Shown here piece by piece: positions 50,501 to 64,000 of a stretch of DNA of 64,000 bases. The DNA lies in NCBI RefSeq assembly GCF_932526225.1, contig NC_064048.1, positions 1,293,340 to 1,357,339 of the forward strand, in the 5' to 3' direction. Position numbers and translations under genes: made by a program. The first letter of the stretch is position 1, and the number at the start of each line of letters is the position of its first letter. The notes under the pieces were generated by a model. It was given only the letters and a program-made list of their open reading frames with translations. It was not told the DNA's origin and did no database searches. This stretch comes from Nematostella vectensis (Eukaryota; Cnidaria; Anthozoa; Actiniaria; Edwardsiidae).

Positions 50501-53500
50501 GGTATACAAGAAGGGTTTTGTACAAGAAGGGATGGATGGCATACAAGAAGGGATGTGTGGTATACAAGAAGGGGTGGGTGGTATACACGAAGGGATGTGT
50601 GGTATACAAGAAGGGATGGGTGGTGTACAAGAAGGAATGGATGGTATACAAGAAGGGATGGGTGGTGTACAAGAAGGGATGGGTGGTATACAAGAAGGGA
50701 TGGGTGGTATACAAGAAGGGATGGGTGGTATACAAGAAGGGATGGATGGTATACAAGAAGGGTGGTGTAAAAAAAGGGATGGATGGAATACAAGAAGGGA
50801 TGTGTGGTATACAAGAAGGGTTTTGTACAAGAAGGGATGGATGGCATACAAAAAGGGATTTGTGGTATACAAGAAGGGGTGGGTGGTATACACGAAGGGA
50901 TGTGTGGTATACAGGAAGGGATGGGTGGTGTACAAGAAGGGATGGATGGTATACAAGAAGGGATGGGTGGTATACAAGAAGGGATGGGTGGTATACAAGA
51001 AGGGATGGGTGATATACAAGAAGGAATGGGTGGTATACACGAAGAGATGGGTGGTGTACAAGAAGGGATGGGTGTTATACAAGAAGGGATGGGTGGTATA
51101 CAAGAAGGGATGGATGGTATACAAGAAGGGTGGTGTAAAAAAAGGGATGGATGGAATACAAGAAGGGATGTGTGGTATACAAGAAGGGTTTTGTACAAGA
51201 AGGGATGGATGGCATACAAGAAGGGATTTGTGGTATACAAGAAGGGGTGGGTGGTATACACGAAGGGATGGGTGGTGTACAAGAAGGGATGGGTGGTGTA
51301 CAAGAAGGGATGGATGGTATACAAGAAGGGATGGGTGGTATACAAGAAGGGATGGGTGGTATACAAGAAGGGATGGGTGATATACAAGAAGGGATGGGTG
51401 GTATACACGAAAAGATGGGTGGTTTACAAGAAGGGATGGGTGGTATACGAGAAGGGATGGGTGGTGTACAAGAAAGGATGGGTGGTATACAAGAAGGGAT
51501 GGATGGTATACAAGAAGGGTGGTGTACAAAAAGGGATTGATGGTATACAAGAAGGGATGTGTGGTATACAAGAAGGGATGTGTGGTATACAAGAAGGGTT
51601 TTGTACAAGAAGGGATGGATGGCATACAAGAAGGGATGTGTAATATACAAGAAGGGGTGGGTGGTATACACGAAGGAATGTGTGGTATACAAGAAGGGAT
51701 GGGTGGTATACAAGAAGGGATGGATGGTATACAAGAAGGGATGGGTGGTATACAAGAAGGGATGGGTGGTATACAAGAAGGGATGGGTAATATACAAGAA
51801 GGGATGGGTGGTATACACGAAGAGATGGGTGGTGTACAAGAAGGGATGGGTGTTATACAAGAAGGGATGGGTGGTATACAAGAAGGGATGGGTGGTATAC
51901 GAGAAGGGATGGGTGGTGTACAAGAAGGGATGGGTGGTGTACAAGAAGGGATGGATGGTATACAAGAAGGGATGGGTGGTATACAAGAAGGGATGGGTGG
52001 TATACAAGAAGGGATGGGTGATATACAAGAAGGGATGGGTGGTATACACGAAGGGATGGGTGGTGTACAAGAGGGGATGGGTGGTATACAAGAAGGGATG
52101 GATGGTATACAAAAAGGGTGGTGTACAAAAAGGGATGGATGGTATACAAGAAGGGATGTGTGGTATACAAGTCAGAAGGGATGTGTGGTATACAAGAAGG
52201 GTTTTGTACAAGAAGGGATGGATGGCATACAAGAAGGGATGTGTGGTATACAAGAAGGGGTGGGTGGTATACACGAAGGGATGTGTGGTATACAAGAAGG
52301 GATGGGTGGTGTACAAGAAGGAATGGATGGTATACAAGAAGGGATGGGTGGTGTACAAGAAGGGATGGGTGGTATACAAGAAGAGATGGATGGTATACAA
52401 GAAGGGTGGTGTACAAAAAGGGATGGATGGTATACAAGAAGGGATGTGTGGTATACAAGAAGGGATGTGTGGTATACAAGAAGGGATGTGTGGTATACAA
52501 GAAGGGTTTTGTACAAGAAGGGATGGATGGCATACAAGAAGGGATGTGTGGTATACAAGAAGGGATGGGTGGTATACGAGAAGGGATGGGTGGTATACAA
52601 GAAGGGAGGGGTGGGTATACAAGAAGTGAAGGGTGGTATACAAGAAGGGTGTATACAAGAAGGGAAGGGTGGTATACAAGAAGGTATGGGTGGTATACAA
52701 GAAGGGATGGGTGGTATACAAGTAGGGATGGGTGGTATACGAGAACGGATGGGTGGTGTACAAGAAGGGATGGGTGGTATACAAGAAGGGATGGATGGTA
52801 TACAAGAAGGGTGGTGTACAAAAAGGGATGGATGGTATACAAGAAGGGATGTGTGGTATACAAGTCAGAAGGGATGTGTGGTATACAAGAAGGGTTTTGT
52901 ACAAGAAGGGATGGATGGCATACAAGAAGGGATGTGTGGTATACAAGAAGGGGTAGGTGGTATACACGAAGGGATGTGTGATATACAAGAAGGGATGGGT
53001 GGTGTACAAGAAGGGATGGATGGTATACAAGAAGGGATGGGTGGTGTACAAGAAGGGATGGGTGGTATACAAGAAGGGATGGATGGTATACAAGAAGGGT
53101 GGTGTACAAAAAGGGATGGATGGTATACAAGAAGGGATGTGTGGTATACAAGAAGGGATGTGTGGTATACAAGAAGGGATGTGTGGTATACAAGAAGGGT
53201 TTTGTACAAGAAGGGATGGATGGCATACAAGAAGGGATGTGTGGTATACAAGAAGGGATGGGTGGTATACGAGAAGGGATGGGTGGTATACAAGAAGGGA
53301 GGGGTGGGTATACAAGAAGGGAAGGGTGGTATACAAGAAGGGTGTATACAAGATGGGATGGGTGGTATACAAGAAGGGATGGGTGGTATACAAGAAGGGA
53401 GGGGTGGGTATACAAGAAGGGAATGGTGGTATACAAGAAGGTATGGGTGGTATACAAGAAGGGATGGGTGGTATACAAGTAGGGATGGGTGGTATACGAG

Positions 53501-56500
53501 AAGGGATGGGTGGTGTACAAGAAGGGATGGGTGGTATACAAGAAGGGATGGATGGTATACAAGAAGGGTGGTGTACAAAAAGGGATGGATGGTATACAAG
53601 AAGGGATGTGTGGTATACAAGTCAGAAGGGATGTGTGGTATACAAGAAGGGTTTTGTACAAGAAGGGATGGATGGCATACAAGAAGGGATGTGTGGTATA
53701 CAAGAAGGGGTGGGTGGTATACACGAAGGGATGTGTGGTATACAAGAAGGGATGGGTGGTGTACAAGAAGGGATGGATGGTATACAAGAAGGGATGGGTG
53801 GTGTACAAGAAGGGATGGGTGGTATACAAGAAGGGATGGATGGTATACAAGAAGGGTGGTGTACAAAAAGGGATGGATGGTATACAAGAAGGGATGTGTG
53901 GTATACAAGAAGGGATGTGTGGTATACAAGAAGGGATGTGTGGTATACAAGAAGGGTTTTGTACAAGAAGGGATGGATGGCATACAAGAAGGGATGTGTG
54001 GTATACAAGAAGGGATGGGTGGTATACGAGAAGGGATGGGTGGTATACAAGAAGGGAGGGGTGGGTATACAAGAAGGGAAGGGTGGTATACAAGAAGGGT
54101 GTATACAAGATGGGATGGGTGGTATACAAGAAGGGATGGGTGGTATACAAGAAGGGAGGGGTGGGTATACAAGAAGGGAAGGGTGGTATACAAGAAGGTA
54201 TGGGTGGTATACAAGAAGGGATGGGTGGTATACAAGTAGGGATGGGTGGTATACGAGAAGGGATGGGTGGTGTACAAGAAGGGATGGGTGGTATACAAGA
54301 AGGGATGGATGGTATACAAGAAGGGTGGTGTACAAAAAGGGATGGATGGAATACAAGAAGGGATGTGTGGTATACAAGAAGGGTTTTGTACAAGAAGGGA
54401 TGGATGGCATACAAGAAGGGATTTGTGGTATACAAGAAGGGGTGGGTGGTATACACGAAGGGATGTGTGGTATACAGGAAGGGATGGGTGGTGTACAAGA
54501 AGGGATGGATGGTATACAAGAAGGGATGGGTGGTATACAAGAAAGGGATGGGTGGTATACAAGAAGGGATGGGTGATATACAAGAAGGGATGGGTGGTAT
54601 ACACGAAGAGATGGGTGGTGTACAAGAAGGGATGGGTGTTATACAAGAAGGGATGGGTGGTATACAAGAAGGGATTGGTGGTATACGAGAAGGGATGGGT
54701 GGTGTACAAGAAGGGATGGGTTGTGTACAAGAAGGGATGGATGGTATACAAGAAGGGATGGGTGGTATACAAGAAGGGATGGGTGGTATACAAGAAGGGA
54801 TGGGTGATATACAAGAAGGGATGGGTGGTATACACGAAGGGATGGGTGGTGTACAAGAAGGGATGGGTGGTATACAAGAAGGGATGGATGGTATACAAGA
54901 AGGGTGGTGTACAAAAAGGGATGGATGGTATACAAGAAGGGATGTGTGGTATACAAGTCAGAAGGGATGTGTGGTATACAAGAAGGGTTTTGTACAAGAA
55001 GGGATGGATGGCATACAAGAAGGGATGTGTGGTATACAAGAAGGGGTGGGTGGTATACACGAAGGGATGTGTGGTATACAAGAAGGGATGGGTGGTGTAC
55101 AAGAAGGGATGGATGGTATACAAGAAGGGATGGGTGGTGTACAAGAAGGGATGGGTGGTATACAAGAAGGGATGGATGGTATACAAGAAGGGTGGTGTAC
55201 AAAAAGGGATGGATGGTATACAAGAAGGGATGTGTGGTATACAAGAAGGGATGTGTGGTATACAAGAAGGGATGTGTGGTATACAAGAAGGGTTTTGTAC
55301 AAGAAGGGATGGATGGCATACAAGAAGGGATGTGTGGTATACAAGAAGGGATGGGTGGTATACGAGAAGGGATGGGTGGTATACAAGAAGGGAGGGGTGG
55401 GTATACAAGAAGGGAAGGGTGGTATACAAGAAGGGTGTATACAAGATGGGATGGGTGGTATACAAGAAGGGATGGGTGGTATACAAGAAGGGATGGGTGG
55501 TATACGAGAAGGGATGGGTGGTAAACTAGAAGGGAGGGGTGGGTATACAAGAAGGGAAGGGTGGTATACAAAAGGGTGGTAAACAAGAAGGGATGGGTGG
55601 TATACAAGAAGGGATGGGTGGTATACGAGAAGGGATGGGTGGTATACAAGAAGGGAGGGGTGGGTATACAAGAAGGGAAGGGTGGTATACAAGAAGGGTG
55701 TATACAAGATGGGATGGGTGGTATACAAGAAGGGATGGGTGGTATACAAGAAGGGAGGGGTGGGTATACAAGAAGGGAAGGGTGGTATACAAGAAGGTAT
55801 GGGTGGTATACAAGAAGGGATTGGTGGTATACAAGTAGGGATGGGTGGTATACGAGAAGGGATGGGTGGTGTACAAGAAGGGATGGGTGGTATACAAGAA
55901 GGGATGGATGGTATACAAGAAGGGTGGTGTACAAAAAGGGATGGATGGTATACAAGAAGGGATGTGTGGTATACAAGAAGGGTTTTGTACAAGAAGGGAT
56001 GGATGGCATACAAGAAGGGATTTGTGGTATACAAGAAGGGGTGGGTGGTATACACGAAGGGATGTGTGGTATACAGGAAGGGATGGGTGGTGTACAAGAA
56101 GGGATGGATGGTATACAAGAAGGGATGGGTGGTATACAAGAAGGGATGGGTGGTATACAAGAAGGGATGGGTGATATACAAGAAGGGATGGGTGGTATAC
56201 ACGAAGAGATGGGTGGTGTACAAGAAGGGATGGGTGTTATACAAGAAGGGATGGGTGGTATACAAGAAGGGATGGGTGGTATACGAGAAGGGATGGGTGG
56301 TGTACAAGAAGGGATGGGTGGTGTACAAGAAGGGATGGATGGTATATAAAAAAGGGATGGGTGGTATACAAGAAGGGATGGGTGGTATACAAGAAGGGAT
56401 GGGTGATATACAAGAAGGGATGGGTGGTATACACGAAGGGATGGGTGGTGTACAAGAAGGGATGGGTGGTATACAAGAAGGGATGGATGGTATACAAGAA

Positions 56501-59463
56501 GGGTGGTGTACAAAAAGGGATGGATGGTATACAAGAAGGGATGTGTGGTATACAAGTCAGAAGGGATGTGTGGTATACAAGAAGGGTTTTGTAAAAGAAG
56601 GGATGGATGGCATACAAGAAGGGATGTGTGGTATACAAGAAGGGATGGTTGGTATACGAGAAGGGATGGGTGGTATACAAGAAGGGAGGGGTGGGTATAC
56701 AAGAAGGGAAGGGTGGTATACAAGAAGGGTGTATACAAGATGGGATGGGTGGTATACAAGAAGGGATGGGTGGTATACAAGAAGGGAGGGGTGGGTATAC
56801 AAGAAGGGAAGGGTGGTATACAAGAAGGTATGGGTGGTATACAAGAAGGGATGGGTGGTATACAAGTAGGGATGGGTGGTATACGAGAAGGGATGGGTGG
56901 TGTACAAGAAGGGATGGGTGGTATACAAGAAGGGATGGATGGTATACAAGAAGGGTGGTGTACAAAAAGGGATGGATGGTATACAAGAAGGGATGTGTGG
57001 TATACAAGAAGGGTTTTGTACAAGAAGGGATGGATGGCATACAAGAAGGGATTTGTGGTATACAAGAAGGGGTGGGTGGTATACACGAAGGGATGTGTGG
57101 TATACAGGAAGGGATGGGTGGTGTACAAGAAGGGATGGATGGTATACAAGAAGGGATGGGTGGTATACAAGAAGGGATGGGTGGTATACAAGAAGGGATG
57201 GGTGATATACAAGAAGGGATGGGTGGTATACACGAAGAGATGGGTGGTGTACAAGAAGGGATGGGTGTTATACAAGAAGGGATGGGTGGTATACAAGAAG
57301 GGATGGGTGGTATACAAGAAGGGATGGATGGTATACAAGAAGGGTGGTGTAAAAAAAGGGATGGATGGAATACAAGAAGGGATGTGTGGTATACAAGAAG
57401 GGTTTTGTACAAGAAGGGATGGATGGCATACAAGAAGGGATTTGTGGTATACAAGAAGGGGTGGGTGGTATACACGAAGGGATGTGTGGTATACAGGAAG
57501 GGATGGGTGGTGTACAAGAAGGGATGGATGGTATACAAGAAGGGATGGGTGGTATACAAGAAGGGATGGGTGGTATACAAGAAGGGATGGGTGATATACA
57601 AGAAGGAATGGGTGGTATACACGAAGAGATGGGTGGTGTACAAGAAGGGATGGGTGTTATACAAGAAGGGATGGGTGATATACAAGAAGGGATGGGTGGT
57701 ATACAAGAAGGGATGGATGGTATACAAGAAGGGTGGTGTAAAAAAAGGGATGGATGGAATACAAGAAGGGATGTGTGGTATACAAGAAGGGTTTTGTACA
57801 AGAAGGGATGGATGGCATACAAGAAGGGATTTGTGGTATACAAGAAGGGGTGGGTGGTATACACGAAGGGATGGGTGGTGTACAAGAAGGGATGGGTGGT
57901 GTACAAGAAGGGATGGATGGTATACAAGAAGGGATGGGTGGTATACAAGAAGGGATGGGTGGTATACAAGAAGGGATGGGTGATATACAAGAAGGGATGG
58001 GTGGTATACACGAAAAGATGGGTGGTTTACAAGAAGGGATGGGTGGTATACGAGAAGGGATGGGTGGTGTACAAGAAAGGATGGGTGGTACACAAGAAGG
58101 GATGGATGGTATACAAGAAGGGTGGTGTACAAAAAGGGATTGATGGTATACAAGAAGGGATGTGTGGTATACAAGAAGGGATGTGTGGTATACAAGAAGG
58201 GTTTTGTACAAGAAGGGATGGATGGCATACAAGAAGGGATGTGTAATATACAAGAAGGGGTGGGTGGTATACACGAAGGAATGTGTGGTATACAAGAAGG
58301 GATGGGTGGTATACAAGAAGGGATGGATGGTATACAAGAAGGGATGGGTGGTATACAAGAAGGGATGGGTGGTATACAAGAAGGGATGGGTGATATACAA
58401 GAAGGGATGGGTGGTATACACGAAGAGATGGGGGGTGTACAAGAAGGGATGGGTGTTATACAAGAAGGGATGGGTGGTATACAAGAAGGGATGGGTGGTA
58501 TACGAGAAGGGATGGGTGGTGTACAAGAAGGGATGGGTGGTGTACAAGAAGGGATGGATGGTATACAAGAAGGGATGGGTGGTATACAAGAAGGGATGGG
58601 TGGTATACAAGAAGGGATGGGTGATATACAAGAAGGGATGGGTGGTATACACGAAGGGATGGGTGGTGTACAAGAGGGGATGGGTGGTATACAAGAAGGG
58701 ATGGATGGTATACAAAAAGGGTGGTGTACAAAAAGGGATGGATGGTATACAAGAAGGGATGTGTGGTATACAAGTCAGAAGGGATGTGTGGTATACAAGA
58801 AGGGTTTTGTACAAGAAGGGATGGATGGCATACAAGAAGGGATGTGTGGTATACAAGAAGGGGTGGGTGGTATACACGAAGGGATGTGTGGTATACAAGA
58901 AGGGATGGGTGGTGTACAAGAAGGGATGGATGGTATACAAGAAGGGATGGGTGGTGTACAAGAAGGGATGGGTGGTATACAAGAAGAGATGGATGGTATA
59001 CAAGAAGGGTGGTGTACAAAAAGGGATGGATGGTATACAAGAAGGGATGTGTGGTATACAAGAAGGGATGTGTGGTATACAAGAAGGGATGTGTGGTATA
59101 CAAGAAGGGTTTTGTACAAGAAGGGATGGATGGCATACAAGAAGGGATGTGTGGTATACAAGAAGGGATGGGTGGTATACGAGAAGGGATGGGTGGTATA
59201 CAAGAAGGGAGGGGTGGGTATACAAGAAGTGAAGGGTGGTATACAAGAAGGGTGTATACAAGAAGGGAAGGGTGGTATACAAGAAGGTATGGGTGGTATA
59301 CAAGAAGGGATGGGTGGTATACAAGTAGGGATGGGTGGTATACGAGAACGGATGGGTGGTGTACAAGAAGGGATGGGTGGTATACAAGAAGGGATGGATG
59401 GTATACAAGAAGGGTGGTGTACAAAAAGGGATGGATGGTATACAAGAAGGGATGTGTGGTATA
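44594..59463. repeat. Higher-order repeat blocks in the satellite (about 8.27 and 6.60 kb)
   Basis: The marker CAAGTCAGAAGG occurs at 44594, 45351, 46686, 48285, 50482, 52168, 52861, 53608, 54954, 56553, 58771 and 59464. The spacing series from 44594 is repeated from 52861 with an offset near 8268. The first block (44594-52860) contains an extra tandem copy of 1686 bp (for example 49097 versus 50783) that the second (52861-59463) has only once. Confidence 0.85.
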
Positions 59464-60599
59464 CAAGTCAGAAGGGATGTGTGGTATACAAGAAGGGTTT
59501 TGTACAAGAAGGGATGGATGGCATACAAGAAGGGATGTGTGGTATACAAGAAGGGGTAGGTGGTATACACGAAGGGATGTGTGGTATACAAGAAGGGATG
59601 GGTGGTGTACAAGAAGGGATGGATGGTATACAAGAAGGGATGGGTGGTGTACAAGAAGGGATGGGTGGTATACAAGAAGGGATGGATGGTATACAAGAAG
59701 GGTGGTGTACAAAAAGGGATGGATGGTATACAAGAAGGGATGTGTGGTATACAAGAAGGGATGTGTGGTATACAAGAAGGGATGTGTGGTATACAAGAAG
59801 GGTTTTGTACAAGAAGGGATGGATGGCATACAAGAAGGGATGTGTGGTATACAAGAAGGGATGGGTGGTATACGAGAAGGGATGGGTGGTATACAAGAAG
59901 GGAGGGGTGGGTATACAAGAAGGGAAGGGTGGTATACAAGAAGGGTGTATACAAGATGGGATGGGTGGTATACAAGAAGGGATGGGTGGTATACAAGAAG
60001 GGAGGGGTGGGTATACAAGAAGGGAATGGTGGTATACAAGAAGGTATGGGTTGTATACAAGAAGGGATGGGTGGTATACAAGTAGGGATGGGTGGTATAC
60101 GAGAAGGGATGGGTGGTGTACAAGAAGGGATGGGTGGTATACAAGAAGGGATGGATGGTATACAAGAAGGGTGGTGTACAAAAAGGGATGGATGGTATAC
60201 AAGAAGGGATGTGTGGTATACAAGAAGGGTTTTGTACAAGAAGGGATGGATGGCATACAAGAAGGGATTTGTGGTATACAAGAAGGGGTGGGTGGTATAC
60301 ACGAAGGGATGTGTGGTATACAGGAAGGGATGGGTGGTGTACAAGAAGGGATGGATGGTATACAAGAAGGGATGGGTGGTATACAAGAAGGGATAGGTGG
60401 TATACAAGAAGGGATGGGTGATATACAAGAAGGGATGGGTGGTATACACGAAGAGATGGGTGGTGTACAAGAAGGGATGGGTGTTATACAAGAAGGGATG
60501 GGTGGTATACAAGAAGGGATGGGTGGTATACGAGAAGGGATGGGTGGTGTACAAGAAGGGATGGGTGGTGTACAAGAAGGGATGGATGGTATACAAGAA

Positions 60600-63500
60600 G
60601 GGATGGGTGGTATACAAGAAGGGATGGGTGGTATACAAGAAGGGATGGGTGATATACAAGAAGGGATGGGTGGTATACACAAAAAGATGGGTGGTGTACA
60701 AGAAGGGATGGGTGTTAACAAGAAGGGATGGGTGGTATACAAGAAGGGATGGTTGGTATACAAGAAGGGATGGATGGTATACAAGAAGGGTGGTGTACAA
60801 AAAAGGGATGGATGGTATACAAAAAGGGATGTGTGGTATACAAGAAGGGATGTGTGGTATACAAGAAGGGTTTTGTACAAGAAGGGATGGATGGCATACA
60901 AGAAGGGATGTGTGGTATACAAGAAGGGGTGGGTGGTATACACGAAGGGATGTGTGGTATACAAGAAGGGATGGGTGGTGTACAAGAAGGGATGGATGGT
61001 ATACGAGAAGGGATGGGTGGTATACAAGAAGGGAGGGATGGGTATACAAGAAGGGAAGGGTGGTATACAAGAAGGGTGGTAAACAAGAAGGGATGGGTGG
61101 TATACAAGAAGGGATGGGTGGTATACAAGAAGGGATGGGTGATATACAAGAAGGGATGGTTGGTTTACAAGAAGGGATGGGTGATATACAAGAAGGGATG
61201 GGTGGTATACAAAAAGGGATGGGTGGTATACAAGAAGGGATGGGTGGTGTACAAGAAGGTATGGGTGGTATACAAGAAGGGATGTGTGGTATACAAGAAG
61301 GGATGGGTGGTATACAAGAAGGGATGGGTGGTATACGAGAAGGGATGGGTGGTATACAAGAAGGGAGGGGTGGGTATAGAAGAAGAGAAGGGTGGTATAC
61401 AAGAAGGGATGGGTGGTATACAAGAAGGGATGGATGGTATACAAGAAGGGTGGTGTACAAAAAGGGATGGATGGAATACAAGAAGGGATGTGTGGTATAC
61501 AAGAAGGGTTTTGTACAAGAAGGGATGGATGGCATACAAGAAGGGATTTGTGGTATACAAGAAGGGGTGGGTGGTATACACGAAGGGATGTGTGGTATAC
61601 AGGAAGGGATGGGTGGTGTACAAGAAGGGATGGATGGTATACAAGAAGGGATGGGTGGTATACAAGAAGGGATGGGTGGTATACAAGAAGGGATGGGTGA
61701 TATACAAGAAGGGATGGGTGGTATACACGAAGAGATGGGTGGTGTACACGAAGGGAGGGGTGTTATACAAGAAGGGATGGGTGGTATACAAGAAGGGATG
61801 GGTGGTATACGAGAAGGGATGGGTGGTGTACAAGAAGGGATGGGTGGTGTACAAGAAGGGATGGATGGTATACAAGAAGGGATGGGTGGTATACAAAAAG
61901 GGATGGGTGGTATACAAGAAGGGATGGGTGATATACAAGAAGGGATGGGTGGTATACACGAAGGGATGGGTGGTGTACAAGAAGGGATGGGTGGTATACA
62001 AGAAGGGATGGATGGTATACAAGAAGGGTGGTGTACAAAAAGGGATGGATGGTATACAAGAAGGGATGTGTGGTATACAAGTCAGAAGGGATGTGTGGTA
62101 TACAAGAAGGGTTTTGTACAAGAAGGGATGGATGGCATACAAGAAGGGATTTGTGGTATACAAGAAGGGGTGGGTGGTATACACGAAGGGATGTGTGGTA
62201 TACAGGAAGGGATGGGTGGTGTACAAGAAGGGATGGATGGTATACAAGAAGGGATGGGTGGTATACAAGAAGGGATAGGTGGTATACAAGAAGGGATGGG
62301 TGATATACAAGAAGGGATGGGTGGTATACACGAAGAGATGGGTGGTGTACAAGAAGGGATGGGTGTTATACAAGAAGGGATGGGTGGTATACAAGAAGGG
62401 ATGGGTGGTATACGAGAAGGGATGGGTGGTGTACAAGAAGGGATGGGTGGTGTACAAGAAGGGATGGATGGTATACAAGAAGGGATGGGTGGTATACAAG
62501 AAGGGATGGGTGGTATACAAGAAGGGATGGGTGATATACAAGAAGGGATGGGTGGTATACACGAAAAGATGGGTGGTGTACAAGAAGGGATGGGTGTTAA
62601 CAAGAAGGGATGGGTGGTATACAAGAAGGGATGGTTGGTATACAAGAAGGGATGGATGGTATACAAGAAGGGTGGTGTACAAAAAAGGGATGGATGGTAT
62701 ACAAAAAGGGATGTGTGGTATACAAGAAGGGATGTGTGGTATACAAGAAGGGTTTTGTACAAGAAGGGATGGATGGCATACAAGAAGGGATGTGTGGTAT
62801 ACAAGAAGGGGTGGGTGGTATACACGAAGGGATGTGTGGTATACAAGAAGGGATGGGTGGTGTACAAGAAGGGATGGATGGTATACGAGAAGGGATGGGT
62901 GGTATACAAGAAGGGAGGGATGGGTATACAAGAAGGGAAGGGTGGTATACAAGAAGGGTGGTAAACAAGAAGGGATGGGTGGTATACAAGAAGGGATGGG
63001 TGGTATACAAGAAGGGATGGGTGATATACAAGAAGGGATGGTTGGTTTACAAGAAGGGATGGGTGATATACAAGAAGGGATGGGTGGTATACAAAAAGGG
63101 ATGGGTGGTATACAAGAAGGGATGGGTGGTGTACAAGAAGGTATGGGTGGTATACAAGAAGGGATGTGTGGTATACAAGAAGGGATGGGTGGTATACAAG
63201 AAGGGATGGGTGGTATACGAGAAGGGATGGGTGGTATACAAGAAGGGAGGGGTGGGTATAGAAGAAGAGAAGGGTGGTATACAAGAAGGGATGGGTGGTA
63301 TACAAGAAGGGATGGATGGTATACAAGAAGGGTGGTGTACAAAAAGGGATGGATGGAATACAAGAAGGGATGTGTGGTATACAAGAAGGGTTTTGTACAA
63401 GAAGGGATGGATGGCATACAAGAAGGGATTTGTGGTATACAAGAAGGGGTGGGTGGTATACACGAAGGGATGTGTGGTATACAGGAAGGGATGGGTGGTG

Positions 63501-64000
63501 TACAAGAAGGGATGGATGGTATACAAGAAGGGATGGGTGGTATACAAGAAGGGATGGGTGGTATACAAGAAGGGATGGGTGATATACAAGAAGGGATGGG
63601 TGGTATACACGAAGAGATGGGTGGTGTACACGAAGGGATGGGTGTTATACAAGAAGGGATGGGTGGTATACAAGAAGGGATGGGTGGTATACGAGAAGGG
63701 ATGGGTGGTGTACAAGAAGGGATGGGTGGTGTACAAGAAGGGATGGATGGTATACAAGAAGGGATGGGTGGTATACAAAAAGGGATGGGTGGTATACAAG
63801 AAGGGATGGGTGATATACAAGAAGGGATGGGTGGTATACACGAAGGGATGGGTGGTGTACAAGAAGGGATGGGTGGTATACAAGAAGGGATGGATGGTAT
63901 ACAAGAAGGGTGGTGTACAAAAAGGGATGGATGGTATACAAGAAGGGATGTGTGGTATACAAGTCAGAAGGGATGTGTGGTATACAAGAAGGGTTTTGTA
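60600..64000. repeat. 1882-bp tandem duplication near the right end of the satellite
   Basis: Segments around 60715, 61392, 61444 and 61763 recur at 62597, 63274, 63326 and 63645, a constant offset of 1882. The second copy is cut by the window edge. Exact breakpoints were not determined. Confidence 0.8.

Larger units (their letters stand above)
42971..64000. repeat. 21-bp satellite array, right segment with higher-order repeats, runs off the window
   Basis: About 1000 copies of the same 21-bp unit, with variants TGTGTGGT, TGGATGGT, TATACACGAAG, a shortened AAGGGTTTTGTACAAG and the marker CAAGTCAGAAGG. On the plus strand the consensus has 9 G, 7 A, 4 T and 1 C, so it is strongly purine- and G-rich. 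No stop occurs in any of the six frames of the consensus; long ORFs (GWVVYKK, GMGGIQE, DGWYTRR; FLYTTHP, SCIPPIP, LVYHPSL) follow from that and I do not annotate them as genes. Confidence 0.96.

Noticed and set aside
28398-64000. CRISPR array
   Set aside because: Units are contiguous without unique spacers, the genome is eukaryotic, and no cas genes are present.

Overview
The window is nuclear DNA from an intron-rich invertebrate animal. The evidence is spliceosomal genes with GT-AG introns, an annexin with a PGY-rich N-terminus, a near-canonical animal PP2A catalytic subunit, an intronless nuclear tRNA, and intact Gypsy and BEL/Pao retrotransposons. A cnidarian (anthozoan) fits the style of the genes and elements, but that is inference; nothing here is diagnostic of a species.

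Layout. (1) Positions 1-4451, minus strand: the 5' end of a gene for a secreted protein. A signal-peptide exon (4367-4451) splices in phase to a very long exon (2711 to beyond the left edge) encoding at least 58 copies of a 14-residue His/Glu-rich repeat; the 42-bp minisatellite at 1-2446 is that coding repeat. (2) 4452-8671: intergenic, with a small TIR element carrying a hairpin with telomere-like repeats, a tRNA-Arg(UCU) gene, a 30-bp perfect palindrome and a pair of CRE octamers. (3) 8683-20875, minus strand: a complete 15-coding-exon annexin A7/A11-type gene (524 codons plus stop), with a non-coding 5' exon ending at 21794. (4) About 21.8-22.5 kb: a divergent promoter region with two perfect CArG boxes. 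(5) 22495-27538, plus strand: a complete 7-exon PP2A catalytic subunit gene (310 aa). (6) 28398-64000: one huge 21-bp satellite array, interrupted by an intact Gypsy element (29881-34263, plus) and an intact BEL/Pao element (36171-42965, minus), and running off the right edge with higher-order repeats of several kb.

The most unusual signal is in the annexin gene. At least eight local tandem or partial duplications are built on its splice junctions: the repeat units contain the exon edge, the splice site, or the bases immediately beside it. In one intron about 75 copies of a 35-bp unit each carry the last 24 bases of the exon plus the donor. The second is the secreted repeat protein, which is easily missed because the array is also open in plus-strand frames and the coding frame runs off the window. 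The 21-bp satellite is stop-free in all six frames, so its very long ORFs (up to 1428 codons) are not evidence of genes.
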